The position numbers and the translations under genes are program-made. Under the pieces are notes generated by a model that saw only the letters and a program-made list of their open reading frames with translations, did not search any database and was not told where the DNA came from. Shown here in pieces: positions 36,817-51,000 of a DNA stretch of 64,000 nt (the first letter of the stretch is position 1; every line of letters starts with the position of its first letter). Source of the stretch: Anastatus disparis (lineage: Eukaryota > Arthropoda > Insecta > Hymenoptera > Eupelmidae); assembly GCA_017163975.1 (NCBI GenBank), contig JAFFSR010000009.1:806001-870000 (forward strand). Direction: 5' to 3'.

Positions 36817-38160
36817 CTGAAACAAACAAATTAAAAGGCATCTCTTAAATCACCATATTTAATATATCTGTACAATAATGAATATTAATTTTATGTCATT
36901 TAATGAACATGTATACAAGTTTATAACGCTTATCTTCTGTATAAACTGTATAAAGGGTGAAAATTGCGAATGGCATACAAAGACTAATGAAGAGAGATAA
37001 TATGTTATACAAATATCTAAGTATCACCCGTGGCGCAAAAGTGATAAACGTCTATTATGAGTTTGCTTCGGTTTATGGGTTTATGTCTGTAAAACTTCCG
37101 CTTTTGATATCGGAAATCTTACACCCTTCTTTTCATCCTCCCTCTCTATATCTTTCGGTATTATCGTTATTTAGAATCGTCTTATATTATCTGGGGGGGA
37201 GTCTACATCCGACGATTATGGGCTTTTGCGCCAGGGGAGATTCAATTAACTTTTCATCAACCTGACGTGTTTCGCTACGGTATCAAGCATTATATTGTCA
37301 TGTAATTTTACCAATATATCTACTATGGAATCTGTAATTATCTTTATTTACTTTTCATAATTTAGCGATGCATTAAGATAATTGATAACAGTTAAATTAG
37401 AACACAAGAATCGATAAAACTAGAAATATTAACAAACTAAGAGGTATTTAGCAAGAATTCATAAATATTAAAAGTATCATTTATTGAATTTCCTAAAGTT
37501 TAACTAGACTTAAAATAAAAATTATAAGAATAGCTTTAGAATCCGGTGACATTATGGTTTTGTACAATAAAACGAAAAGTACTGTAATAACAGTTGAATA
37601 AATTTTACACATTACACAGATTTAAAATGTGCAACGTAAAACAAATGTTACAACGTCATTTAACATAAAAATTATGTACATATATGCGTATGCGTATAAA
37701 TGTATATTTATACAATATATACATATTAACATATATTACTTCGATTAAAGGTTTGTAAATAGATCTCGTAATCCCAGCTTCACGTTTTTGCATTACTTTA
37801 ATTTCACGTTTCCCTAAGGGGGCTGGAATAATATTTATATGATAGGAGCCCTTTGGCGGATAGAAAAAAAAAGAGAATGAAAAAAGACTTGAAGATCCTT
37901 GTAAACTCGAAAGCAAAATGGGTTAATGCAGTAACAAGAGAGAGATTTCTGGGCTCTTATCTGCGCTCCCTCTTCTTCTACTCGCGCGCGCGGACATTGC
38001 TCTTTGTCTTTGCCGACCGAGGGAGAAAGATACGAGGGAAGAGAAAAGAGAGTCAGGGGCTTTTGCTCGACGTTTGCCGCATTCCTGGCACGACCGCCAT
38101 AAATGCATTTTGGGCTTCTCCATCTTACTTTCTTTCTCTCTCTTACTCCCACACTTAAAT

Positions 38161-38199
38161 ACACACACACACACACATACACACACACGCACACACAGA
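38161..38199. repeat. (AC)n microsatellite, interrupted
   Basis: AC repeats with AT and GC interruptions; long frames on both strands here are artefacts of the repeat. Confidence 0.9.
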
Positions 38200-38698
38200 T
38201 ACACACTTCCTCTTTTCTCTTTCCACTTGTCTTGGCCATTAATAACGGATGTTTTTCTACTTCAAGCTCACTGCTTTTCAACGTGTAGAATTATTATATC
38301 GATCGCGCTTTTGAGTATTATTACTTGACGAAACATTTGTAACTTATGATTAATTCGACTAGTAAAACCATAAAACATTAACAATATCATTCTTTCGAAC
38401 ATTAAAAAAAAAAAGATATTTTTTTCGACGTTTGTTTCTCACAAAGCAACGATTGCTTCCCTCTTTCTTGTCCTACCTGTATTGGGGTATATTTATGTCC
38501 TCTCTTTTTCATTGCGAACTTTAAGAAGAAACGGCTTGAAAATGGAAAGCTCTTTTTATTTACGATCAACGTTGGATCGTAAGTGCGAAAATAGCTTTAA
38601 CGTGACCGTGCGGCAATATAGTAACGCAGAAAGAGCTTTCTATACTTCAAAGCTTCGAAATTCTTGTTCTATACGTGAAACAATTTCTTTATATTCTA

Positions 38699-38724
38699 TC
38701 TCTCTCTCTCTCTCTCTCTCTCTC
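38699..38724. repeat. (TC)n microsatellite
   Basis: About 13 TC units. Confidence 0.9.
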
Positions 38725-38977
38725 AAACTAACAAGGACAATGTTTCACCTTTGGGTCTCAAGCTTTATCCTAGCTTTAGAATATTTTTTCTTATATAAAA
38801 TCACATAAAATTTTGAGTCTGTTCGATCAAATACTGAATTTTTTTAAATTTATGAACCATTTTCTTTGAAATTTAAAGTTTTTGTAAAAGTTAGTATCCA
38901 TATACAGACTATACAATTCTTAGGTTATTAATATTCGAAGATTTTTATTAAAAATATATAAAAAATCACAATCTTTA

Positions 38978-39079
38978 TACAGTAGTACTTGTATCAATGA
39001 GCCGCCAAAAGCGGGATTCGAATTCGGATCCTTGAGATTATGAATCCATCGCTCTACCGACTGAGCCACTGAAGACCTC
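38978..39079 (-). mobile_element. tRNA-derived SINE, copy 2 (3'-truncated)
   Basis: Minus-strand copy: starts GAGGTCTTCAGTGGCTCAGT at 39079 with box A (TGGCTCAGTCGGTAGAGC) and box B (GAATTCGAATCC), and loses similarity to the other copies after a CTACTGTA block near 38978. The anticodon-loop region reads TTCATAA. Only the tRNA-like head and the first 20-25 bp after it remain. Confidence 0.7.
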
Positions 39080-42000
39080 GTATTTTAATTCTTTTTCAAT
39101 ATATGTAAATCGTCAAAAACATTAACTTTGTATAACCTATCTCATACAATAAATTTAGTCGTTTTGGGTTTCAGCATTTTCTATCTAATTATTTATTTCC
39201 GAGATATTTACTTATTGTTACTAATTTCATATACTTAAAATTATGGTGGCAAAAAAATTACAATATTATATAGATATATACATTGTAGCATAAAGGCTAG
39301 TAAATAGCATATTCTGTATCGGATATATAAAAATTTATTAGAAGGTTTATCTGCAACAAATAAATTATAATATTTGAAAACCTTATTCAGTTGATCATTC
39401 TTCTTTATCTAGAAGCTTTCATACTAAAAGTTGACGAAAATATGAGCTTTACAGTGCTGAAGCCAGAACCCATATATAAATTACTAAATAAAATTTAGTG
39501 TTGTATTTAAATATGATGATAGTACGTATACAATACAATTAAATAATTTTATTGTCGATATATTCTTGGTAAGTTTGACATAGAATTAATTGTTTATGAT
39601 TTTAACATCATATTTATATGAATCCGTTTGCAAATTGCAGAACGTTTTTAATAAAGACCATATATCCCTTCCGAGTACGTAAAATTTTTTACAGTGCACA
39701 TAAACGGAAAATATTATTTTTCATTAAAATAGCTAATTTATGCAGTGAGCTTTTAAAATTAAATTTATTATTTTGGATAATATTATTTCATAAATGCAGC
39801 ATATCGTACTTTAATGGAGTGGCATTTATGGAAATACGGTATAAAAACGGGGATTTAATGAGCAGCTGTAAGTCATATCTATATATCTATATAAGCGCGA
39901 GCTTTATAAAATATAGAAGGTTTTGAAAAAGATTATAATGAAAGGGCTTGTAAAAGATGAGCGTTATGAAGAAAATGGAAAATATTTTCTCTTTAATTTC
40001 CTTTTAATTTTACTATACGCGCGGCACGAGCAGTAGCGTCTTTGAAGTTCTTTGATATTTCGATTTCATCCTTAGCTCTTGTACTTGCTCTTAAGGCATA
40101 GCTACTTTCTCTGCTCTTTAGTCTATCTCCTTCTCTCTCTCTCTCTCTCTCGCGAAAAGCAGGCAAAGCACTTTAATCATGGCGTGCCGCATGCGGCTTT
40201 GAGGTCTTTTCTCTCTCGTGGGGGGCGCATAGAATCGATTTTAAAGGCATAAGCTTGCGGGCCCTATACTTTAAAAATAACTTTTTTACATCAATGTTCA
40301 TGGTGCTATATTGCTATTTTCCGAAAAACAAATCATTCAAAGATTGAAAATCATTATTTATAAGTTAAACAATTCGAGAAAATATTGAAAAAAAAATTAT
40401 TGATATTAAAAAAGTTGTAAAAGTAGGATAAAGAATTGAAAAATATTTTATTTAACTGGTAAGAATATTATAATCGTTAAAATTCAATAAAGCACGATTG
40501 GTATATATTAAGTTATTCCATCTTTTAAATAGATAAAATTTTAATGACAAAGTTTTTAAGTGCAGAGAAAATTGAGCAGCGAAGCTTTCAGTAACTTTAA
40601 AGACTCGTTATAACGTTATGCAGCAATATATGGAAATAAACAAATTATAAACCTAAACTTTTATTTAAATATAACTGTACTTTGATAAATACATTATGAG
40701 TATGAATGTGCGTTCATTACTCACATTAGTCCAACTAAATATTTAAAGTTTTTAATTGAAAAAATTTTCCTTCCATTACTCTGTAACTTGTTAAAGACTC
40801 TTTTTTCTTTCTTTGATTTTTTTTTACTCCTCTTAAGTTGCATGCTCGTCGATAAATTAAATTATAGAAAGAAATTAATCTTTACTTTGGCGTATCAGGA
40901 ATGATTAGTAACTGTAAATAAGATTCTTATTAAGTTGATCTTACAGAATTACAAAACGTATTTAATAGCGAATAAAAAGCCTTGAATAAGATACTTTGTA
41001 TCCTACGGTTTATGCGCTAATTAACCCATATACATGTACACAGACGCAGACATATAGAGCAACGTATATGAAATCAGAATATGAGAAAGGAAAGAGAAGC
41101 AAAGGCACTTGCATATATATATATAGAGTTCCTACAATATGCCGTAGTTGTCGTCGTAGTATTGCGCGACGTCGTTCTCGCAGCCGACGCAGCGAGTAAT
41201 TCGGCTTGTCCCAGTTGCTAAAAGACGTCCTTTCGCGATGTATATTATACACATACACACGTACACATGGCTCACAGACAAAACGACAAACACGCACACG
41301 TTCTAGAGCATATACACAACGTCGACGTGATTTGAATACGGGATACATGTTTTCGCGCGCCTGAGCTAAAGGTGAACAGGAAAGAGCTCGGGAGATAGAC
41401 AAGCCTCCCCCATCTCGAGCTTCTCGTTTATTCACTTCTATATACAATCTCTGAATTTGCTTTTGCGGCTTTGCTTTAGACGTATATACGAAAAACACAT
41501 TGTCGAGAGAGAGGCAGCGAGACATACTTTTCTGTGTCTTTTTTTTCCTTTTTTTATTCTTTTTTTTTCCTTTTATAAGTGAAATTCATCTTTGTACTTC
41601 CTTGGAGACTGAGCTTAAATTTTCTTTTTCCATCCATAATGACTGTTTATATTAAAATGGATGGGTTACATGGGCTTTTGCGTCTATGATATTGATTTAA
41701 GGAAAAGAAATTTCTTTGCAGATTGAGAATGACGGATTGTCGATAAGTTTAACCAATTTAAATTTCTTAACGTTATCGAGATAATTTTATTAAGGATCAA
41801 AAAGTTAATTTTTCCCTTTTTTCCAATAGACACTTTTATTCGATCAAAGTGAGCGCTAGTCTTCAATAAAAATTCATTATTTTTAATTTCTTTAAATAAA
41901 TGTTGATTTATGCTTTTCAAAATGGAAACTTATAAATCTTAGATGCGTTGTTAATCTTATATTAAGCAGTAAAATAGTATCAAGTAATATTAATCATGCT

Positions 42001-45000
42001 TATTTTTTGCAAAAAGATAAATTAGATTTAAAGGAAACTTAAATTTGCAAAAAAATTGAAGAAAAACGTTTATTTGATTAATTACATCGCCGAGAGAGAT
42101 GTTTAGTTAAATAATTGTAGTGTACTTATCGCTAGCAAATCGAAGTTGCATAAAAAAAGCAATTCAGAAACATTTTTTCTGTTGGATTCGATTAAGAGCA
42201 AATCAAAGAGTAAAATTTAAAATAACTAATGATCAGAAAATTGTAGCTTAAATGAAATTTTTAGATGCTTGAAAATTTTCTATTTAAATATTGTCTTCCA
42301 TTTCTTATACTTTGAAGCATTACTTACTATTCTTGAAGAATGATTGAAAAAAAGCTTTTATTTTATTTATCTTTTCCAGTTTGACGCTAACCGTATACAA
42401 TTAGCCTAGAAAATTCTTTCAGCCAGACACATCAGAAAGTGGATATATGCTCATACACACATGTATACAAGATATTGTGCGTTTCTGAAATAGTAAGTTG
42501 AAAAAAAAGGTGAGATGAAGCTTTCGCTGGCTTATATAAGCTTCTTATACGTTCATTCGCTGACGTTTCTCTTCAACTCTTTTCTTCCTCTTCTTCTATT
42601 CTTACGTTTTTAAATTGAATGCCCTTATGTGGAACGTCGGGATTCGCGGCGTGGAATTCAATTCTGGTCCTCGAGCTCTTTTCTCACGTAAAGTGAGAAC
42701 CACTCTCGAATATATATACACTAACACACACGCACACGTATATACATATACATATGCACTTGCTACTGACTTTTATGGGATTTCATTCTTTTTATATCTT
42801 CGTTTTCTTCTAGCTATTTTTTTTTTTGTCCTCGAGCTTTTTTACATATTACGAAAAATCTCTTATTCGCCATAGGTGCCACACATACATATACTTGAGA
42901 TTTCAGGTTCTTTGACTGCTATATGTTTCGGTATAGAACGAAAGTTGGAGAATACGTATCGTGATAATGAGATCGAGAAATTTAGCTTCCTTTTTATGGT
43001 ATATACATATCGAGCAAGTCGAAAGTTCAAAGAAATAAAAACGCTCGGGAGTTTTGCAGTGTTAGGAAAAAATCTACCGGTTATAGGTATAATTTAATGT
43101 CAAACGATCATCGCTCATAACTCTATTATAAAGTTTCATGGCTCCGCGCGGTCATAATACTTATTCAATGAGATGTTTATTACCCCCGATACTTCAATCT
43201 TTATTTCTCTTCTTCTTTTATTTTTTGCGCTTTATATTATATTTTTCCTAAGTGAAAATCCATTATTTCGTCAATGAATTCTTGATACGAAGAAAACTAA
43301 ATACAAACAAAGTAGCGAAAAGTCCCTTTTACGAAAAGACGGATTCAACATGAAAAAAAAGTCGAGCATTCAATCGAATCGAATAAATCTTTTTTATTTC
43401 AAAGTTAATTGAACGTTCTATTGACTCCCTTTAACAAATTCAAATTGCCGACATTATATCATTCGGTTAAAATGAAAAATAACTTTATCTTCAAAAAGTA
43501 CTATATTTTATTAAGGAAGTAGTAAAAAAAAGGGGGAATATTTTATTGTAAGTACATATTTATTTTTGGTTATTGACGTTGGGAAAAAATAAATATTTGC
43601 TATATAAAACATGTAAAGCGCGGAGAACAATGAAAAGCTGCGTATCGTTAATGTGAAAGAAACAATGAAAACTAGGTGCTCTAAAGTAGAAAACAATGCC
43701 TGCCATTACCATCGATCATTTTTTGTTACAACGCAAGGGAAAATATTGCTGAAGAAATTCTCCACTATTTTTTTTTTTACGCAAAAATAAAAAATTTCCA
43801 CGTTAATTTATGTTCAAGCGTTATTCTTTTATAAAATTTATTATTTATATTAGAAATACTCTAATAACGCATTTTCTAAATTTCTAACTGTGTATGTATA
43901 GGGTGCGCGTGAAAGCCAAAAAAAAAGTACTAGTACTCCGTTTTTTTTTTGTGAAATCACAGAGAGAAAAGGCTTCTGTTCAAATACAAGCTTTTTTTCA
44001 GGGGGATAGCTTTGACTTCGACATTGGGAAAAAAAGTGCGAAAAGCAATCAAGTTCTCTTTGTGCCAAGATTACTCACTCTCGTTTCTTTTATATATATG
44101 CGAGAGCCTGTAAATACGTAAGTGTAAAGAACTATCGCTCGGCATGTCGATTTTTTTACGCTTTTGTGAGATTCGCTTTGATATATTTAAAAAAAAAAGA
44201 GAGAGGGAGAGAAAAGCTTTACGATCGTAATGTATAGATTTCGTTTCGTCCCATATTTTTGTGACTCGAGGGTTTACGTTAGTATGGAATGAATAATTAG
44301 ATATTTTTTCGTGTTTTTAACTCTATACTTAATTATGGGAATGAGCTTTTGTTTCTTGTTATTCTTAATTTAATATTTTCGTTCTCAAACGTAATTAGTT
44401 TTAATGCGATACATTATTTATTTTTTTAATCTTTTTAATTGCATATACTTTCAACTTTTATGTATTGTTGTATAAACCGTATTAATGGATCTTACCGAGG
44501 TATAAAAAAAAATATTAAAAAATATATAGAATTGATATACTACGTTTATTGTACATTTTTATTAATAACAAACGTCTATCAAACTGAAAGTATTAATATT
44601 AATATGATACTACAATGTAACAGCAGGAAAAAGCGTTTAAAATCATAAAACAATGCTTGTATTCATAATAATCTGTCTAATTGCATACGGCAAATGGAAA
44701 TTATCCGGTCTAACCCACATAATAATCAGAGTATTACGAGCATTTCATTATTTGGATTAAATCCTTGTTAAATAAAGCAACAAAACCGTTTTAAGCCCAA
44801 TGTATCCCCACATAAACAATATAAACAGAGAGACTAATCGGCTTATATATACACGTATAGCGAGAGACATTGAGAGTCTAACCTACAGCATCGTATATAG
44901 ACAAAACCTATACGTTTCTTATTTGATTTTTCTCTGGTGTATGATAGACGGTTAAATAGTTTTAAACGCACGAATACGCATAATTTTTTTGGCTTAACGT

Positions 45001-48000
45001 TAGTGTTCTAAACTAGTGTGCGGTTTATTTAAAGATATATATTTTTTTTTCGAGCGTAGAAAGCCCAAAGAAGAAACAAAGAGTCGCTTTAAAGCTGTAC
45101 GCATAGAAAAGCCCAGCGCTATACGTACTTTGGAAAAGAAATATTGCTCAAGGGGAAAGACGTAACGCCATATAAGATGTAAAAAGAGACTCTGAATTTT
45201 CTCCGAGAAATGGTATATGTAGCTGAAAGGTATACAGCCAAAAGTAATGTATAAATGTACGTGGCTCTGTGTGCGGGTCTATTTGTGCGGACTTGAAAGA
45301 GAGAAGGGTTGTGCCAACTTGGGGAATTGTTAGAGAGCGTCGAGTGAAAATATATAGCAGAGATTCAGAAGGTAAAACATCATTGTTAAAAAATCCTTAA
45401 ATTTACTTGGAAACTCTTATTGCAATAGAGAGTATTACAAAGGTAGAGAAAAAAAAAAAAAGTTTATTGTCAAACGGAGAATGGCAATTTCGACTAAAAC
45501 CAGTGAAAAAAAAATTTCCCATGGAAATAACTTTTCTCTAGTTATATTACATATTCTTATCAAATAGGTGAAATTAAAAATTCAAATTTATCGCTCAAAT
45601 CTATCCGATATTTCAGCTTTATCTTTTGCACGTGTTTAAATAATATCTGCGCCGAATATCACGAGGACTGGGAATATTTTATATTTTTAAAAACTTTTTT
45701 AAAGTAAGGGTCAATTTTTTTTTCTCTACTTATATAAAGATTCTTACATCAGAAAATGTCGGCGCCTTTCAAATTCAAGCACGTCAAGTACACCTATATA
45801 TAGATATATTTTAAGATACACGTATATATATTATAGGTTAAAGTTGAATACCTATTCATGTTGTTCTGTCAGTTTATACTGTATGAGAACATACCCTATA
45901 TTCTATAATAGTTACAAATGTTTCGCATAGAATATTTTCAACATACTCTAGGTACATAAATATATTTTATTCTTTTTGAATATTACATTTTCCAAATATT
46001 CTATCTTTTAATATAATAATATAATTTAATAAATTGTAATAAATGACAATATAATGAACGTTTAATTAATTTAATTTCATTGTTACCGGTATTAGCAGTA
46101 AATAATAAAAGCAATATTAAATGAAGAATATATATAGGTGAAAAAAAGAATTGTAAGTAAAAAGTTCCGTAACATCGTAATCTTTTAATTGTAATTAAAA
46201 TTTCACACGAAATACAATGATTCTCTGTGTAGAAAACAACGCATAATCGATTTTCATTAAACGTAAGCCGAATGCGATAGAGAGAAAATGGCATGGAGAA
46301 AGAGAGAAAAGAGACGGAGATAAAAGGAAGGAGAGCGAGCGCGCGAAAACCGATGAGCATGGCTGAGTGCGCGTCAGCGTACAGCCCAGAGAAAGAGACA
46401 GAGAGCAGAGAGAGAATGAGGATGCGAATGAAAGGCTGCGCGCTTGATATTGATTTCGAAACAAATTCGCTTGCTTCTACAGCCACTGCCTGTTTTTACT
46501 GTCCCGGAAAGTGCAAAGCTTTATCCATTGGCATGCGAGAAAAAAACCAAAGCCGTTAATATGAAAAATTTGCTCAATTGCGCAATACTTATTCCTCCTC
46601 TTTTTTTTTTACTTTTATTCTTCAAGCATCGTACATTTATTCTAATGAGCTGCTCATGTCAACGACTTTCGTATTATAAAATATGCTCTTCTTGTTTCTT
46701 TCGTACGCTGCTCATTTCGGACGGCTGCATTTGCATGCATCGTTGAATTCACGCGGTTTCATTTTTCATTTAGGCTTTAACTTTGTCTTCTTTTATTTTT
46801 CGCACATTTTCTTTTATTTCTAGTTTTTATTATATTTCTTTTTTCCGAGAGACAAAAAAATTTTTCCATCTATACGCAGAGCATATTTACTTACTTTGGT
46901 AAAACGTATGTAACTAAATGAGACAAATTTTTAGCAATCCATAGCCTATAATCGATATAGACAGATAACTTTTGATCTCGAACGACCTACTTTGGCCCAA
47001 CTTTCGTTCCAATTTAACTTTTTTTTTTCTCTCTTATCCATTGTATGATTTACGTCTAGTAAAAAGTGCAAAGAATTGAAATATCGAATCTTTCGTATAA
47101 AAAGATATAAAATGTATGTAGCATGGATCGAAAATATTCAGTTTGGAATCACAAAAAAAAAGAAAGATATTCAACGTTTGATAATATATAGTATACTAGC
47201 ATTGAAAATTCGATGTAGAAAAGCGAACAATAATACATATGCATGTTGTAGAAATATTAGGATTTAGACATTTAGACTGGGAGAGCGAGTCAAGTGAAGC
47301 GAAATCTTTGCCGTGTGCATGTAGATGTGAATAGAGCAAACATTTAGAGCGTTGGAAGTTGACTATTTACTAAAATCGAATGTTATGCGTATTCATATAG
47401 GCGATTTTGTAAGCGACAGAGTGTATAGTGTCACTGGAATAACCATCCAGTTGGGTACTATATGAAAGAGGAAGAGAGAGAGAGAGAGTTACAGTTCGTT
47501 TGGTGTACATAGGAAGACCAAAGATACATAGGATAGTTACTAACGTCTGCTTTCAAGCTCTCTCTCTTCGTTTTAACGTTATTAGTGGCTGCTGCTGGAC
47601 GCCTCTCCAGCCGTTCAATATTCAAGCATATAGTCAACGGCTCTCTATCTCTCTACGGCTGACTAACGATTTACAAGATAGAAAGGGAGAATATTCTGAT
47701 TCGATTTTATACCCATGGCTCCTTTTAGCTCCTCGTATATCTTATATATGTATTATCAAATGTACCCAGGCCTGCATTTCTTATGAAGCTTCTACCTTTC
47801 CCTATTTTTTTTAAGCTTTTGCTTTTTTTATTATACGTAAAGGTATTCGTATATTTAATTTTTAAGTGATCCCTTTAACTCGTGAATAGAATTTTGTAAA
47901 CTGTCAAATTTTTTGACGAATCGATTTTTTCGTAAAAAGAATTTATTCGCTCAAAGAAATATCCAGATAAAGTATATGTATGTGTAGAATAATTTTTGAG

Positions 48001-51000
48001 AGAATTTAATCTACAGAAAAAATGATAAACCATACTGAAAAAATCAAATTTCCAATACCGAATGTGAAATTTTAATCTACAAAATCATTGAAACATGAAT
48101 ATATTTTGGACTTTGTTTGATCAAAGATCGCTCGTGAAAAATTATTGCTTTTGCGAGATACATAAAACGGCAGATACGAGATTCTTTAGTTTGAATAATT
48201 ATAAATACATCTCGCATTGATATACTTTTATTTGATCCCAAAGCTATGGAATTTAATTTACTGCGTTAAAATGTCGTCTTGATTCAATAAATTCGCCAGC
48301 ACTGAATTTCATTTAAATCTTTTAAAGTCTTTGAATAATTAAGTAATTTATGAATATTTTATATTGAACAATTCATCGATCATAAAATTAATTTGAATTT
48401 TTAAATTCCACGAATTAATATAATATTTCCGTTAATTTAATTATCATATTATTAATAATTAGAAATATTATTGTGACAATAGAAAATTCTTTGATCTAAA
48501 ATAACGTTTGAAATGGCAAATTACAAATAATAACAAGAGTAAAAAAAGAATAAAGTTTATTTGTAGCTTAACACGTATAGACACACACATAGACGCAACA
48601 GTATAAAAGCCACACGCAGTGAAACATCCAGAGAACGAAGCGGCGGCGGCAGGCAGCGGCAAGCACGAGCTGTACAAAGCCAAAACTAGCATGCAGTTTT
48701 CCGTGTCGTTCAGTTGCTTGCTATCGTTAAACCGTATTATACGAGAGAGGGAAACTACCATTTCACAGCTTTGCCGTATTATACACGAGCACTCGATTAA
48801 AGCTATACGGGCGCACACCCTTCAGACACACAAAACGAAAGCTCCTCTCATTTATTTTACCTGCTTTAATTTATCACTTTAATTTGCCTTTAATAATCTT
48901 ACGGATATGCTTCAAGACTTATTTTTTTTAGTGTATGAATTTGTGTTTATGTTGAAGAATATTAAGTTAATGAGATATAAAAAAGATGATTCACTAAAAG
49001 CTTTTATCAATTTTTTTAGACAATTTAAATTTTCGAGTATACTTTTTTATAATATTTAAACAATGTAAACTTGATTAGCCATTTTTCTCAGAATAATTTC
49101 GACTTTATTGTTATAAACCTTCATTTTTAAAAATTAATGTCAAGAACAAAAACATAATTCATAGAACGTATATGCAATAATAATAATTCTAAATTTTCTG
49201 AGAATTTAGCGCAATAAAAGCTTTTATACTACTGCAAGCTTAATAATGAAGAAAAGGGAAAAATAGCGAGAAGTATTTTTATATATATATATCAGCAGTG
49301 AGACGTTAGCGGTCGACGACTAGCACAGTTATTACACAACGTTGGTCTGTACAGAATATCCATACATTTACGGAAACCAATGTTCGGGCTTACTGTATAT
49401 ACACGTACATATATCGCTAGGGATATGCTTTGTTTTCCACGGAACACTCTATGATGGATGCTGATGAGCAAAAAGGTTGCTAGTGTTTATATATATATAT
49501 ATATATTTGTTATTGTGTGGCATAAAAGTCAGTGGACCGATGATACATAACTAGCTTTCTCTCCCCTTCTCTCATTATTCTTGGCGCGCTTATAGACTTT
49601 GTAATGTACACCTCTGTTATACGCATATAAAATTCTTTGTTTGCCAAGGTTATGCGAGCGTACTTATATATACGTATAATTTGACGAGCACTTTATCCGA
49701 GATAAGTATTTAAAATGAAAAAAAATAAAGTTTTTGAATTTTATAAATTCATATGATGGATGAAGCATTACGTTTGGATGACATATTGGAAAAAGAAAAT
49801 ATATGTATACGGAGGATGAGAACTGGTCTTCTATCTGTCAAATAGGACATATAGGATGAAATAAAATGTACGATAAAAGATAGATATGCATGTTAAACTT
49901 TCTAGAGTGTATAGTATGACTGATGATTGGTATTATTTAGAAAATTTGAAGATGAGTTAAAAGAGCTTTTTTTTCCCCAAAGAGAAAATGAGCTTTGGTT
50001 GCTCTCGCTAAAACATATTATTCGCTAAAAGAGAGCGTGTATGTACACGCCGGCGTCGGGGAGTTTCTTTGAGAATTTTCAAATAAGCGGTTGAGAAGAG
50101 CTTTTCCCCCCTATACTCGGAAAGTTGTTAAAGGAACTTTCTTTCCCTTCGCTCTCTGCTGCTGCTGCCGCTGGTGGTGTGCTGTTGCTGGCGTTGTTAC
50201 ATTGAAAAATTCGCAGTAAGCGTGTTTGAAGCAAGCCGGCAAAAAGATACTGCATATGAGCCGTGAATATTTAACGTCCACTATGTATAGTGTTATATGT
50301 ATATACACACACATATAGTAGTAACTGGCGCGCAAAGTAAAATGTCGACAAGGCATTTGTGTGTGCATCTATAGAGTAGCCACGCGTAAAGCTAACTTAA
50401 AGCTGAGTGTAGGTCTATGTGTTCATGTGCATACGTACATACACAGAGAGAGTTTATATGTGTATGGCAAGCCACGAATAAACGCTCGCGGGAGCAACTA
50501 AACGCATAGTAAGTTAGATGCGGCAGCCAGCCTTGATCTCAAGAGTCAACTCCCTCTTTCTCTGATATACACATGCATGAGACTTGGCTATATGTGTAGG
50601 CGAAACTCTAAAGAGAAAGAGAGCAAGCCTGAGAGTAAAGTGCTTGCGCGTAAACACGAGGCACTTCATGCAAATAAAAGCCACCTTCTCCGTATATATA
50701 CCCACTCGCATAAATATGCATTTACATATACCCACACTTGACCAGTATCATTTATTTTATATCCATGTACCCAGCCATTTTTACAAGACCACACAGGCAT
50801 ACCATTAAATTTTTAAACACCTATCAATATCTAGATTTCTGCACGCACACACACATCCACGCGCACTCGCTCTTTCGCACACACATGTGCGAAGGCATAT
50901 ATCTATAATATATACATAAATAGCTTATCCTCATTCTCTTTCCTTGAACGATGCTAAAAAAGCACTTTTCTACTTTCTTTTTTTTTTCGTGCTTCGACCT

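Larger units (their letters stand above)
36817..38977. other. Region upstream of the LRR gene
   Basis: No coding gene seen. It would hold an upstream leader exon or promoter of the LRR gene if the acceptor at 36817 is used. GC rises at about 37940-38260 around a (CA)n tract. Confidence 0.45.

Noticed and set aside
37835..38281. Minus-strand open frame of 148 codons
   Set aside because: Its centre is the translated (AC)n microsatellite (CVCVCVYVCVCV).
41010..41525. Minus-strand open frame of 171 codons
   Set aside because: Rich in Arg, Cys, Val and Tyr from CA and TA repeats (CVCVHVYG); no domain and no splice context.
46001..46486. Minus-strand open frame of 161 codons, membrane-protein-like
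   Set aside because: Hydrophobic character comes from CT-rich and T-rich DNA (Leu/Ser/Phe); no signal of codon bias or homology.
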